From: Prevotellaceae bacterium
GTDB lineage: Bacteria > Bacteroidota > Bacteroidia > Bacteroidales > UBA932
Length of the DNA stretch: 6,045 nt
Assembly: GCA_031267855.1 (NCBI GenBank)
Contig: JAIRYH010000038.1
Coordinates: 1-6,045, forward strand
Direction of reading: 5' to 3'
Shown: positions 1 to 6,045 of the stretch, piece after piece
Layout: each line of letters starts with the position of its first letter
Position numbering within the stretch: the first letter of the stretch is position 1
Notes under the pieces: generated by a model
What the model was told of the DNA's origin: nothing
The model's database searches: none
What the model saw: only the letters and a program-made list of their open reading frames with translations
Translations under genes and position numbers: made by a program

Positions 1-1
1 T

Positions 2-265
2 CTCGTTTCCCGCGCCCCCGACATGGCGGAAGAATGTCTGGCAACCATAATAGCCGGCAGTTCGGAACATTTTATTAATGAAAATAACCTGTGCACGGGT
101 AACTTTCGGTGGCAGCAATCATGTTCTGCTTTTTCCATTTCCAAGAAAGATATTGACAAGGTTTGTAAATATATCCTGAACCAGCCGGAACACCATAAAA
201 AGAAGACATACGCGGAAGAATACGAACAATTCATCAAATTTTATCAGCATACAATAAAGAAATAA
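2..265 (+). CDS. IS200-like (Y1 tyrosine) transposase, C-terminal part; 5' end outside window
   Basis: This is the C-terminal part of a small single-strand DNA transposase of the IS200/REP-associated type, which cuts and rejoins DNA through one tyrosine. The frame is open to the window edge, so the ATG at 23 is probably internal. The residues before it (LVSRAPD) align with the stretch that normally follows the HxH metal-binding motif, which would lie just outside. Visible family signatures are FINENN, FRWQQ..SAFSIS, and the helix KYILNQPEHHKKKTY, with the likely nucleophile Tyr at 170-172 and its partner Gln four residues later (YxxxQ). The usual family tail (a GIEYDEKYLW-like ending) is missing; the protein stops after QHTIKK, so it may be slightly truncated or diverged. 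Some normally conserved Gly/Tyr positions around SCSAFS also differ. It is more A+T-rich than the following gene, fitting acquired DNA. Whether it is active or an old remnant cannot be decided without the N-terminal half. Confidence 0.8.
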   Translation, partial: LVSRAPDMAEECLATIIAGSSEHFINENNLCTGNFRWQQSCSAFSISKKDIDKVCKYILNQPEHHKKKTYAEEYEQFIKFYQHTIKK

Positions 266-326
266 GGTAATAAGGTTAATGGGGTGGTGATGATCTTCCT
301 TTGCTACTAAGGTTGGAGAAAGGGAA

Positions 327-341
327 ATAAGGTTTTCTTAT
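327..341. repeat. Small inverted repeat (hairpin) in repeat copy 1
   Basis: ATAAG (327-331) can pair with CTTAT (337-341) around a GTTTT loop. The stem is only five base pairs and mostly A-T, so it is weak as RNA. Its exact duplication in the second unit and its place behind an IS200-like transposase, a family that recognises single-strand hairpins, are the reasons to note it. Confidence 0.45.
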
Positions 342-374
342 AAAAAATAAATCCATAAGGTTGGAGGAAGGGAA

Positions 375-389
375 ATAAGGTTTTCTTAT
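375..389. repeat. Small inverted repeat (hairpin) in repeat copy 2
   Basis: This is the second occurrence of the ATAAG-GTTTT-CTTAT hairpin, 48 bases after the first. It lies about 20 bases before the U32 start codon, so it could form in the leader of that gene's mRNA if transcription begins upstream. Confidence 0.45.
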
Positions 390-407
390 AAAAAATAAAT
401 CCATATT

Positions 408-1649
408 GTGTTTTTGCGCGACGATATAGAACTCATGGCCCCGGCGGGCAACTTCGAATGCCTGGCGGCGGCGGCACAGGGCGGCGCCGATGCCGTATAT
501 TTCGGCGTCGGCAACCTCAACATGCGCGCGCGCGCCGCCCATAACTTCTCGCCCGGCGACCTGGCGCGCATCACGGATTTCTGCCGCCGGCGCCATCTCC
601 GCTCCTACCTTACGGTAAACACCGTGCTCTACGACGACGAACTCGACGAAATGCGCCGCCTCATCGACGCGGCAAGGCAGGCAGGCGTTACGGCAATCAT
701 TGCGTCGGACATCGCGGCGATTGAGTGTGCCCGCCGGCAGGGCGTCGAAGTACACCTGTCCACGCAATGCAACCTGACCAATATCGAAGCCGTACGCTTC
801 TACGCCCGCTTTGCCGACGTGATGGTGCTGTCGCGCGAACTGACGCTGGACAAAATAAAACACATCCATTCACAAATCATCGCAACGCCCGTCAACGGAC
901 CCGGCGGAAAGCCGGTACGCATCGAACTGTTCTGCCACGGCGCCCTCTGCATGGCAACGTCCGGCAAATGCTACCTCAGCCTCCATGAACACAACGCTTC
1001 CGCCAACCGCGGCGCATGCTACCAGGTATGCCGGCGCGGCTACACGGTTACCGACAACGAAAGCGGCAGGCAACTGGCCATCGACAACCAGTACATCATG
1101 TCGCCGAAAGACCTTTGCACAATCGGCTTCCTGGACAAGCTGCTGGACGCCGGCGTACGGGTATTCAAAATCGAGGGCCGCGCCCGCGCCGCCGACTACG
1201 TGCAGACCGTAACCGCCTGCTACCGCCGCGCGATAGATGCATGCCTTGCCGGCAACTATACCCCCCGGCTGACGGAACAGCTGACCGCCACCCTGCGCAC
1301 CGTGTTCAATCGCGGCTTCTGGGACGGCTACTACCAGGGCGCAGCGCTCGGCGAATGGAGCGAAGCGTATGGCAACAAAGCCACCGAACGGAAAACATAC
1401 ATCGGCAAAGCCACCAACTATTTTAACCGGCTGGGCGTGGCGGAATTTTTAATCGAAACCGGCGAACTGGAAGCAGGCGACGACATCCTGATTATCGGAC
1501 CCACCACCGGCGTGGTGCGCAAAACCGTTACGGAAATCCGTGTAGCATTACAGGCTGTACCCAAAACCGTCAAGGGCGAAACCTGCTCGATAGCCATCCC
1601 TGAAAAAATCCGCCGCGCCGACAAACTATATAAAATTGCCTATTCGTAA
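408..1649 (+). CDS. U32-family protein (TrhP/RlhA-like RNA hydroxylation factor; 'peptidase U32')
   Basis: This 413-residue cytoplasmic protein belongs to the family historically called peptidase U32 or collagenase. Characterised bacterial relatives TrhP (YegQ) and RlhA are needed for prephenate-dependent hydroxylation of tRNA U34 and 23S rRNA. The N-terminal half is a TIM-barrel-like domain opening with ELMAPAGN (residues 8-15) and GADAVYFGV (26-34). Residues 173-191 fit the U32 signature E-x-F-x2-G-[SA]-[LIVM]-C-x4-G-x-C-x-[LIVM]-S exactly. Cys181, Cys188, Cys204 and Cys208 form the conserved four-cysteine set, likely iron-sulfur ligands. FKIEGRARAADYV (253-265) is another family block, and residues from about 328 form the small C-terminal beta domain. 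GTG at 408 is used because a stop lies at 396-398; TTG at 414 is also possible, while ATG at 435 would cut into ELMAPAGN. Length suits a TrhP-like member and is shorter than RlhA. The exact RNA target is inferred only; ubiquinone-pathway U32 relatives are less likely. Confidence 0.88.
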   Translation: MFLRDDIELMAPAGNFECLAAAAQGGADAVYFGVGNLNMRARAAHNFSPGDLARITDFCRRRHLRSYLTVNTVLYDDELDEMRRLIDAARQAGVTAIIASDIAAIECARRQGVEVHLSTQCNLTNIEAVRFYARFADVMVLSRELTLDKIKHIHSQIIATPVNGPGGKPVRIELFCHGALCMATSGKCYLSLHEHNASANRGACYQVCRRGYTVTDNESGRQLAIDNQYIMSPKDLCTIGFLDKLLDAGVRVFKIEGRARAADYVQTVTACYRRAIDACLAGNYTPRLTEQLTATLRTVFNRGFWDGYYQGAALGEWSEAYGNKATERKTYIGKATNYFNRLGVAEFLIETGELEAGDDILIIGPTTGVVRKTVTEIRVALQAVPKTVKGETCSIAIPEKIRRADKLYKIAYS

Positions 1650-1666
1650 AAAAAATCGTACTTTTG
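1636..1666 (+). promoter_or_regulatory. Bacteroidota-type promoter for the bactofilin-xth operon
   Basis: TACTTTTG at 1659-1666 matches the Bacteroidota -7 consensus TAnnTTTG at every fixed base. A TTG at 1636-1638 lies 20 bases upstream, the expected place for the -33 element. Transcription would begin about 1670-1675, giving a leader of roughly 25 bases before the bactofilin ATG. The promoter overlaps the last codons and stop of the U32 gene. The match is by eye, with no transcript evidence. Confidence 0.7.
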
Positions 1667-1697
1667 TCTCCGAATTCAAAATTAAAATGAAATATAT

Positions 1698-2066
1698 ATG
1701 GCACGCGAACAAGAACAACAACCCATAAGCAATATCAACCGGATTTGCCAGGGCACGGAAGTGGTAGGCAACATCAACACCCCCGGCGACATTCGCCTGG
1801 ACGGATCCCTGGACGGAAATATCACCGCAAAAGGCAAAGTGGTGGTCGGGAATACCGGCAGAACCAAAGGGGAAATTGTCGGTCGCACCACCGATATCTT
1901 CGGCCAGGTAGAAGGCACTCTCAACATATCGGAAATCATCAGCCTGAAAAGCACGTCAAATGTCAAAGGCAGCATTGTTACGGCAAAAATCAGCATCGAA
2001 GCGGGCGCCATATTCAACGGCACCTGCACCATGTCGGAAACAAAAGTCATCCCTCCCAAAAAATAA
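1698..2066 (+). CDS. Bactofilin (polymer-forming cytoskeletal protein, DUF583)
   Basis: Bactofilins are small proteins that self-assemble without nucleotide into filaments or patches, usually at the inner face of the membrane, and serve as scaffolds for cell-wall enzymes, cell shape or chromosome organisation. The 122-residue protein has a short polar N-terminal tail (residues 1-15), then the right-handed beta-helix core at about 16-112 built of short repeats with Gly turns: GNINTPGDIRLDGSLDGNI, KGKVVVG, KGEIVGRTTDIFGQVEGTL, VKGSI, and IEAGAIFNGTCTM. It ends with a basic PPKK tail. No signal peptide or membrane segment is visible, and the size is typical for a single-domain bactofilin. The ATG at 1698 gives the usual short tail; the nearby ATG at 1687 is in another frame. 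There is no clear Shine-Dalgarno, only an A+T-rich leader. A strong promoter lies just upstream and the stop codon overlaps the xth start, so the two are likely co-transcribed. The specific cellular role is unknown. Confidence 0.92.
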   Translation: MAREQEQQPISNINRICQGTEVVGNINTPGDIRLDGSLDGNITAKGKVVVGNTGRTKGEIVGRTTDIFGQVEGTLNISEIISLKSTSNVKGSIVTAKISIEAGAIFNGTCTMSETKVIPPKK

Positions 2067-2848
2067 TGTCCGCGTCCGAACGATATTTAATATCCTACAA
2101 TCTCAACGGCATCCGGTCGGCAGTAACAAAGGGGTGGAACACCTGGCTGCAAAAGGAAAACCCCGATATGCTGTGCATCCAGGAATCCAAAGCGCAAAAC
2201 AGCCAAATCGACACGGCTTTTTATGAAAGCCTGGGCTATCACTGCTTCCTGCACCCCGCACAGAAAAAGGGATACAGCGGCACAGGCATTTTCTCGAAAC
2301 AGCAACCCGACGAAGTCATTTACGGTATCGGCACGCCGCGCTACGATGCGGAAGGACGCTTTGTCCGCGCCGACTACGGCGACCTGACGCTCATCTGTTC
2401 CTATTTCCCGTCGGGCACCATGGGCGAAGAACGGCAACAGTTCAAAATGGACTACCTCGCCGATTTCCTGAAATACATCCTGCACCTTCGTCTGACCCGC
2501 TCGAAAATCATCATTACCGGCGATTTCAACATCAGCCACAAACCGATCGACATCAACCATCCCAAGTCGCACGAAAAAATGTCGGGCTACCTGCCCGAAG
2601 AACGCGCATGGCTGGACGCCCTGGAAGCCGCCGGCTTTGTTGATACATTCCGGGTTTTCCACAAAGACGAAACGGAACGCTACAGCTGGTGGAGCCACTT
2701 TGCACAGTCGCGCGCGCGAAACATAGGCTGGCGGTTAGACTACTTCTGGGCAACCCGCAACCTCCTCGACCGGCTCCTCGACGCCGACATCCTGAAAGAC
2801 GTTGTACACTCCGACCACTGCCCGGTTACGCTGAGAATTAGGAATTAG
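2066..2848 (+). CDS. xth: Exodeoxyribonuclease III / AP endonuclease (ExoIII family)
   Basis: This 260-residue cytoplasmic DNA-repair enzyme belongs to the endonuclease/exonuclease/phosphatase fold and cuts 5' to abasic sites in base-excision repair, with 3'-phosphodiesterase and 3'-5' exonuclease activity known for the family. All expected active-site blocks are present: YNLNGIR (Asn12), LCIQESKAQ (Glu40, metal ligand), SYFPSG (Tyr113), TGDFNISH (Asp153 and Asn155), IGWRLDYFW (Asp225), and SDHCPV (Asp250-His251). The length is typical. The ATG at 2066 shares its A with the bactofilin TAA, a TAATG arrangement that suggests translation by re-initiation or coupling. An upstream in-frame extension to 1745 exists but lies entirely inside the bactofilin gene in another frame and is rejected. 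The last codons and stop fall within a heptamer repeat, soon after the final family motif, so little of the fold depends on them. ExoA of Gram-positive bacteria and ExoIII share this family; substrate preference cannot be read from sequence alone. Confidence 0.93.
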   Translation: MSASERYLISYNLNGIRSAVTKGWNTWLQKENPDMLCIQESKAQNSQIDTAFYESLGYHCFLHPAQKKGYSGTGIFSKQQPDEVIYGIGTPRYDAEGRFVRADYGDLTLICSYFPSGTMGEERQQFKMDYLADFLKYILHLRLTRSKIIITGDFNISHKPIDINHPKSHEKMSGYLPEERAWLDALEAAGFVDTFRVFHKDETERYSWWSHFAQSRARNIGWRLDYFWATRNLLDRLLDADILKDVVHSDHCPVTLRIRN

Positions 2849-2861
2849 GAATTAAGAATTG
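2835..2861. repeat. Short tandem array of GAATTAG heptamers across the xth stop
   Basis: Four adjoining units occur: GAATTAG at 2835-2841 and 2842-2848, GAATTAA at 2849-2855, and a partial GAATTG at 2856-2861. The second unit supplies the xth TAG stop. A seven-base period is not a multiple of three, so gain or loss of a unit would change the last residues of the nuclease. The array is A+T-rich against G+C-richer flanks. It may be a slippage product or the scar of an inserted element; nothing here decides between these. Confidence 0.8.
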
Positions 2862-2921
2862 CGGCAGGCGGACAATGGCGGTAGCTAAGTCTGAAAATCA
2901 TTGCCGCAGTGTAGCCCGATC
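2862..2921. other. Short intergenic stretch after xth
   Basis: No gene, promoter or RNA gene is recognised in this stretch. A 7-bp inverted repeat, TGCGGCA (2860-2866) with TGCCGCA (2902-2908), is separated by 35 bases and is too loose to call a structure with confidence. Confidence 0.5.
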
Positions 2922-2958
2922 AAAAAAATCCCCGCGACGGCGTCGCAGGGATTTTTTT
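2922..2958. terminator. Bidirectional intrinsic terminator between xth and rpoC
   Basis: A 17-position stem runs from 2922-2938 to 2942-2958 with one C-A mismatch (2933/2947) around a GGC loop. Its core is G+C-rich (TCCCCGCGAC against GTCGCAGGGA) and it is bordered by seven A on the left and seven T on the right. The T run terminates plus-strand transcripts from xth; the A run is the T run of the minus strand and terminates rpoC transcripts, whose stop codon lies 22 bases away. One structure thus serves both converging units. Confidence 0.92.
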
Positions 2959-2980
2959 GCATTAAATAATATAAGGCTGT

Positions 2981-5900
2981 CTATTCTTTTTCCGCTTTTT
3001 TCTTCATGCGTTCGTAATCGCTCATGGAGGCTACGACCAGCTTGTCGAGGTAACGCATGCCAGTTCCGGCAGGAATCAAGTGTCCGCAGATCACGTTTTC
3101 CTTCAAGCCTTCCAGCAGGTCTTCCTTACCGTGGATAGCGGCGTCGCCCAAAACCTTTGTGGTTTCCTGGAACGAAGCTGCCGACATGAAACTTGTTGTA
3201 CGCAGCGCAGCGCGGGTAATACCCTGCAATATCTGGTTGGAAGTGGCAGGCAATGCGTCGCGCGCATCCACCGGCTTCAAGTCTTTGCGCTTGAGTATCG
3301 AATTTTCGTCGCGCAGCTTCCGTGCCGTAATCATTTGCCCGGCTTTCAGGGTCGTTGAATTGCCCGGATCCTGCACCACTTTTTTATCGTACAGCGAATC
3401 GTTTTCAAACATGAAGTCCCATTTGTCCACCAACTGTTCGGTAAGGAAACGGGTATCGCCCGGCTCCACAATCTCCACCTTGCGCATCATTTGACGTACG
3501 ATGACTTCAAAGTGCTTGTCGTTAATTTTCACGCCCTGCAACCTGTAAACTTCCTGTATTTCGTTCACAATGTATTCCTGTACGCGCGTCGGACCCTGTA
3601 TGTTCAAAATGTCAAGCGGCGTAATGGCGCCGTCGGACAGAGGTGTTCCGGCACGTACATAATCGTTTTCCTGTACCAGAATCTGTTTCGACAGCGGCAC
3701 CAGGTACCTCTTTTCTTCGCCCAATTTCGAGCGTACGATAATTTCGCGGTTACCGCGTTTAATCTTACCCATGATTACTTCTCCGTCAATTTCGGAGACA
3801 ATGGCGGGATTGGACGGGTTGCGGGCTTCGAACAGTTCGGTTACGCGCGGCAGACCCCCGGTGATGTCGCCCGATTTGCCTACCGCACGCGGAATCTTTA
3901 CCAGAATGTCGCCCGAATTGACCTTGTCGCCTTCGTTCACCATGATGTGCGCGCCTACCGGTAAATTGTACTGCTTGATTTCAGTGCCTTTTGCATCCAG
4001 AATGCGCACCGTCGGGTTACGTGATTTGTCGCGTGATTCAATGATCACCTTTTCGCGGTAGCCGGTTGCTTCGTCCGTTTCTTCGCGGAACGTAACGCCT
4101 TCCACCACGCTGTCAAACGCTATTTTTCCGGAAAGTTCCGAGATAATAACGGCATTGTACGGATCCCATTCGCAAATCAAGTCGCCTTTCTTCACGTCCA
4201 CGCCATGCTTCATATAAAGTTGTGCGCCGTAAGGAATGCTGTGATGATAAAGTGCAATATCCGTATTCTTATCGACAATACGCATTTCTGCCAGCCGTCC
4301 GATAACAATATCCACTTTCGTACCGTCGTCGGACTGCTTGTTTACCACGCGCAATTCGTCGATTTCCAGTCTGCCGTCGTAACGCGCAATAACTTTATTG
4401 TCGGAAGCAATGCTCGATGCGGTGCCGCCGACGTGGAAAGTACGCAATGTCAGCTGTGTTCCCGGTTCGCCGATAGACTGCGCCGCAATCACGCCGACAG
4501 CTTCGCCGCGTTCTACCATGCGGCCTGTAGCCAAATTGCGTCCATAGCATTTGGCGCAAATACCTTTTTTTGACTCGCAGGTTAATGCCGAACGTATTTC
4601 TACCTGTTCAACAGGTGAATCTTCTATGATCCGTGCAATGTCTTCGGTTATTTCTTCTCCCGCCGCCACAATCATTTCTCCGGTCAAGGGGTGGGTTACG
4701 TCGTGCACGGAGGTGCGTCCGAGTATGCGGTCGTAAAGCGATTCCACCACTTCGTCGTTGTTTTTGATTGCCGAAGCAACCAGTCCGCGCAATGTGCCGC
4801 AATCGTTTTCGTGGATGATGACGTCCTGCGACACATCCACCAGCCGGCGCGTGAGGTAACCGGCGTCGGCTGTTTTCAGCGCCGTATCTGCCAACCCTTT
4901 CCGTGCCCCGTGTGTAGAAATAAAGTACTCCAGCACCGACAAGCCTTCTTTAAAGTTGGATAAAATAGGGTTCTCGATAATTTCCGCACTTGTGGCGCCC
5001 GATTTTTGCGGTTTCGCCATCAAGCCGCGCATGCCGGTCAACTGGCGAATCTGTTCTTTCGAGCCGCGGGCGCCGGAGTCCAACATCATGTACACAGAGT
5101 TGAAACCGCCTTTGTCACTCGACAATTGTTTCATCACCGTCTGCGTAAGCTTGGCGTTGGTGTGCGTCCAAATGTCAATAATTTGGTTGTATCGTTCATT
5201 GTTTGTAATGAAACCCATGTTGTAGTTATTCACTACTTCTTCAACGGCAGCATAGCCTTCATTTACCAGTTTTTCTTTTTCTTTCGGGACAATCACGTCG
5301 TTCAGGTTGAACGACAAGCCACCGCGAAATGCCATTTGGTAGCCGAGGTTCTTAATATCGTCCAGGAACTTGGATGTTACCGCCACACCGGCTATTTTCA
5401 ATACATTTCCGATGATATCGCGTAATGACTTTTTTGTTAATACTTCGTTGATGTATCCGGCTTCCTTAGGCACTACCTGATTAAACAGTACACGTCCGAC
5501 GGTGGTTTCGATCATCTCGGACTTGTAAGTATTGTCGGGTTGCCAAAGGTTGATGCGCACTTTAATCATCGCGTGCAGGTCCACTGCTTTTTCATTGTAT
5601 GCAATCGTTACTTCTTTGGGGCCGTAGAATATCGAGCCCTCCCCTTTTGCGCCTTTCAATGCTTTTGTGATATAATATAGTCCCAACACCATGTCCTGCG
5701 AAGGCACCGTAATAGGCGCGCCGTTGGCGGGATTCAAGATATTGTGCGAACCAAGCATCAATAGCTGCGCTTCCAGAATAGCGGCATTGCCCAGCGGCAA
5801 GTGAACCGCCATTTGGTCGCCGTCGAAGTCAGCGTTAAAAGCCGTACACGACAGCGGGTGTAATTGAATGGCCTTCCCTTCTATCAGTTTGGGCTGGAAA

Positions 5901-6045
5901 GCCTGAATACCCAAGCGGTGCAGCGTAGGTGCCCGGTTCAATAATATCGGATGTCCTTTCATCACATTTTCCAAAATGTCCCATACCACCGCATCTTTAC
6001 GGTCTACTATTTTTTTTGCCGATTTTACGGTTTTTACAATACCCC
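2981..6045 (-). CDS. rpoC: DNA-directed RNA polymerase beta' subunit, C-terminal two-thirds; 5' end outside window
   Basis: This is the catalytic beta' subunit of RNA polymerase. About 1020 residues are present; roughly the first 400, with the N-terminal zinc finger, clamp start and rudder, lie beyond the right edge. The frame continues to the edge ([16 protein letters not shown]), so the GTG at 5987-5989 is not a start. The active-site NADFDGDQM, whose three Asp hold the catalytic magnesium, is at 5810-5836. Then come the secondary-channel region, [17 protein letters not shown], the bridge helix ([18 protein letters not shown]), and the second zinc site made by the Cys of NDCGTL (4799-4801) and three in [11 protein letters not shown]. 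The trigger loop is [20 protein letters not shown]. An insert of about 180 residues (nt about 3863-4411) resembles SI3 of E. coli and precedes [15 protein letters not shown]. The conserved end includes [33 protein letters not shown] and [17 protein letters not shown]. It is intact with no frameshift. The minus strand and terminator indicate it ends its operon, presumably behind rpoB. Confidence 0.98.
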   Translation of the reverse strand, partial: GIVKTVKSAKKIVDRKDAVVWDILENVMKGHPILLNRAPTLHRLGIQAFQPKLIEGKAIQLHPLSCTAFNADFDGDQMAVHLPLGNAAILEAQLLMLGSHNILNPANGAPITVPSQDMVLGLYYITKALKGAKGEGSIFYGPKEVTIAYNEKAVDLHAMIKVRINLWQPDNTYKSEMIETTVGRVLFNQVVPKEAGYINEVLTKKSLRDIIGNVLKIAGVAVTSKFLDDIKNLGYQMAFRGGLSFNLNDVIVPKEKEKLVNEGYAAVEEVVNNYNMGFITNNERYNQIIDIWTHTNAKLTQTVMKQLSSDKGGFNSVYMMLDSGARGSKEQIRQLTGMRGLMAKPQKSGATSAEIIENPILSNFKEGLSVLEYFISTHGARKGLADTALKTADAGYLTRRLVDVSQDVIIHENDCGTLRGLVASAIKNNDEVVESLYDRILGRTSVHDVTHPLTGEMIVAAGEEITEDIARIIEDSPVEQVEIRSALTCESKKGICAKCYGRNLATGRMVERGEAVGVIAAQSIGEPGTQLTLRTFHVGGTASSIASDNKVIARYDGRLEIDELRVVNKQSDDGTKVDIVIGRLAEMRIVDKNTDIALYHHSIPYGAQLYMKHGVDVKKGDLICEWDPYNAVIISELSGKIAFDSVVEGVTFREETDEATGYREKVIIESRDKSRNPTVRILDAKGTEIKQYNLPVGAHIMVNEGDKVNSGDILVKIPRAVGKSGDITGGLPRVTELFEARNPSNPAIVSEIDGEVIMGKIKRGNREIIVRSKLGEEKRYLVPLSKQILVQENDYVRAGTPLSDGAITPLDILNIQGPTRVQEYIVNEIQEVYRLQGVKINDKHFEVIVRQMMRKVEIVEPGDTRFLTEQLVDKWDFMFENDSLYDKKVVQDPGNSTTLKAGQMITARKLRDENSILKRKDLKPVDARDALPATSNQILQGITRAALRTTSFMSAASFQETTKVLGDAAIHGKEDLLEGLKENVICGHLIPAGTGMRYLDKLVVASMSDYERMKKKAEKE
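3863..4411 (-). other. SI3-like lineage-specific insert in the RpoC trigger loop
   Basis: Between the trigger-loop helix ending GGTASS and the conserved [10 protein letters not shown] block lie about 180 residues rich in beta-strand-like, repeated barrel/sandwich hybrid patterns (for example [25 protein letters not shown] and [19 protein letters not shown], each with the G-x-x-V-x-x-GD form). This matches the position and style of SI3 in the E. coli subunit, which is absent from Firmicutes enzymes. Boundaries are estimated by eye. Confidence 0.75.

Larger units (their letters stand above)
308..403. repeat. Two tandem copies of a 48-bp unit
   Basis: Copy 1 spans 308-355 and copy 2 spans 356-403. 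They differ only at 319 (A) versus 367 (G), and the match continues two bases past copy 2. Each unit starts TAAGGTTGGA, has a purine-rich segment, then a small hairpin and an A-rich tail ending ATCCA. The near identity indicates recent duplication or ongoing correction. The unit is a multiple of three, so a minus-strand frame reads through it as a repeated 16-residue peptide (MDLFFIRKPYF...), but nothing else supports translation there. It ends four bases before the GTG of the U32 gene and so makes up nearly all of the upstream region of that gene. Confidence 0.9.
266..407. other. A+T-rich spacer with repeated TAAGGT motif
   Basis: This gap between the transposase stop and the U32 gene shows no convincing gene. 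TAAGGT begins at 263, 271, 308, 328, 356 and 376, the first overlapping the transposase stop codon. The right two-thirds is the 48-bp tandem duplication annotated separately. I see no clear promoter: the best TAnnTTTG-like octamer is at 296-303, with one mismatch and no TTG at the right distance. The spacer may be the 3' flank of the transposon, but no element end could be fixed. Confidence 0.55.

Noticed and set aside
296..303. TTCCTTTG as a -7 box for the U32 gene
   Set aside because: It has one mismatch to TAnnTTTG and no TTG about 20 bases upstream, and it would give a long leader through both repeat copies.
308..403. CRISPR array
   Set aside because: The two units are directly adjacent with no unique spacers between identical repeats, and there is no cas gene.
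276..869. Minus-strand open frame of 197 codons antisense to the U32 gene, with a repeated 16-residue peptide
   Set aside because: It is the reverse reading of a clearly real G+C-rich gene plus the 48-bp repeat. The peptide repeat follows automatically from a repeat length divisible by three, and no family resemblance is visible.
1745..2065. In-frame upstream extension of xth making a 367-residue protein
   Set aside because: The extra 107 residues are the bactofilin gene read in another frame and are Arg/His/Gln-rich without pattern. The ATG at 2066 gives normal ExoIII length.
2087..2698. Minus-strand open frame of 203 codons
   Set aside because: It is antisense to xth, whose active-site motifs are all intact, and shows no family features.
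2860..2908. TGCGGCA / TGCCGCA inverted repeat as a regulatory hairpin
   Set aside because: It is only seven bases with a 35-base loop, so chance occurrence is likely.
2875..3138. Plus-strand open frame of 87 codons
   Set aside because: It runs through the terminator hairpin and then antisense to rpoC; it has no coding signature.
3057..5425. Several plus-strand open frames of 60-157 codons across the rpoC region
   Set aside because: All are antisense shadows of the intact rpoC frame and show no recognisable domains.

Overview
This window looks like a chromosomal segment of a member of the Bacteroidota, probably Bacteroidales. Three things point there: an excellent match to the Bacteroidota sigma-factor promoter (TTG, 20 bases, TAnnTTTG) in front of the bactofilin gene, the lack of clear Shine-Dalgarno sequences before the genes, and the character of the proteins (an 'ELMAPAGN' U32 protein, a small single-domain bactofilin, an ExoIII-type nuclease, and an RpoC with a long insert after the trigger loop). 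I cannot name a genus from the sequence.

Left part (1-407). The window opens inside the 3' end of a small IS200-like (Y1 tyrosine) transposase gene, more A+T-rich than what follows. It retains the catalytic Tyr/Gln helix. After it comes a 142-base A+T-rich spacer. This spacer holds two head-to-tail copies of a 48-bp unit with one mismatch, a small hairpin in each unit, and six copies of TAAGGT.

Middle part (408-2848, plus strand). A G+C-rich gene for a U32-family protein, probably a tRNA or rRNA hydroxylation enzyme rather than a true peptidase, starts four bases beyond the second repeat unit. A strong promoter overlaps its 3' end. This promoter drives a bactofilin gene that is joined by a one-base TAATG overlap to an exodeoxyribonuclease III gene, so these two form an operon. 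A short array of GAATTAG heptamers covers the xth stop codon.

Right part (2849-6045, minus strand). The 3' two-thirds of rpoC, for the RNA polymerase beta' subunit, enters from the right edge and converges on xth. One nearly perfect stem-loop flanked by A and T runs lies between them and can end transcription from both sides.

Functionally this is mostly core genome: RNA modification, cytoskeletal scaffold, DNA repair and transcription, with one mobile-element remnant at the left. I found no new multi-gene system. The points most worth a second look are the 48-bp tandem repeat between the transposase and the U32 gene, the bactofilin-xth coupling, and the heptamer array at the xth stop. No stretch above 300 bases lacks a gene.
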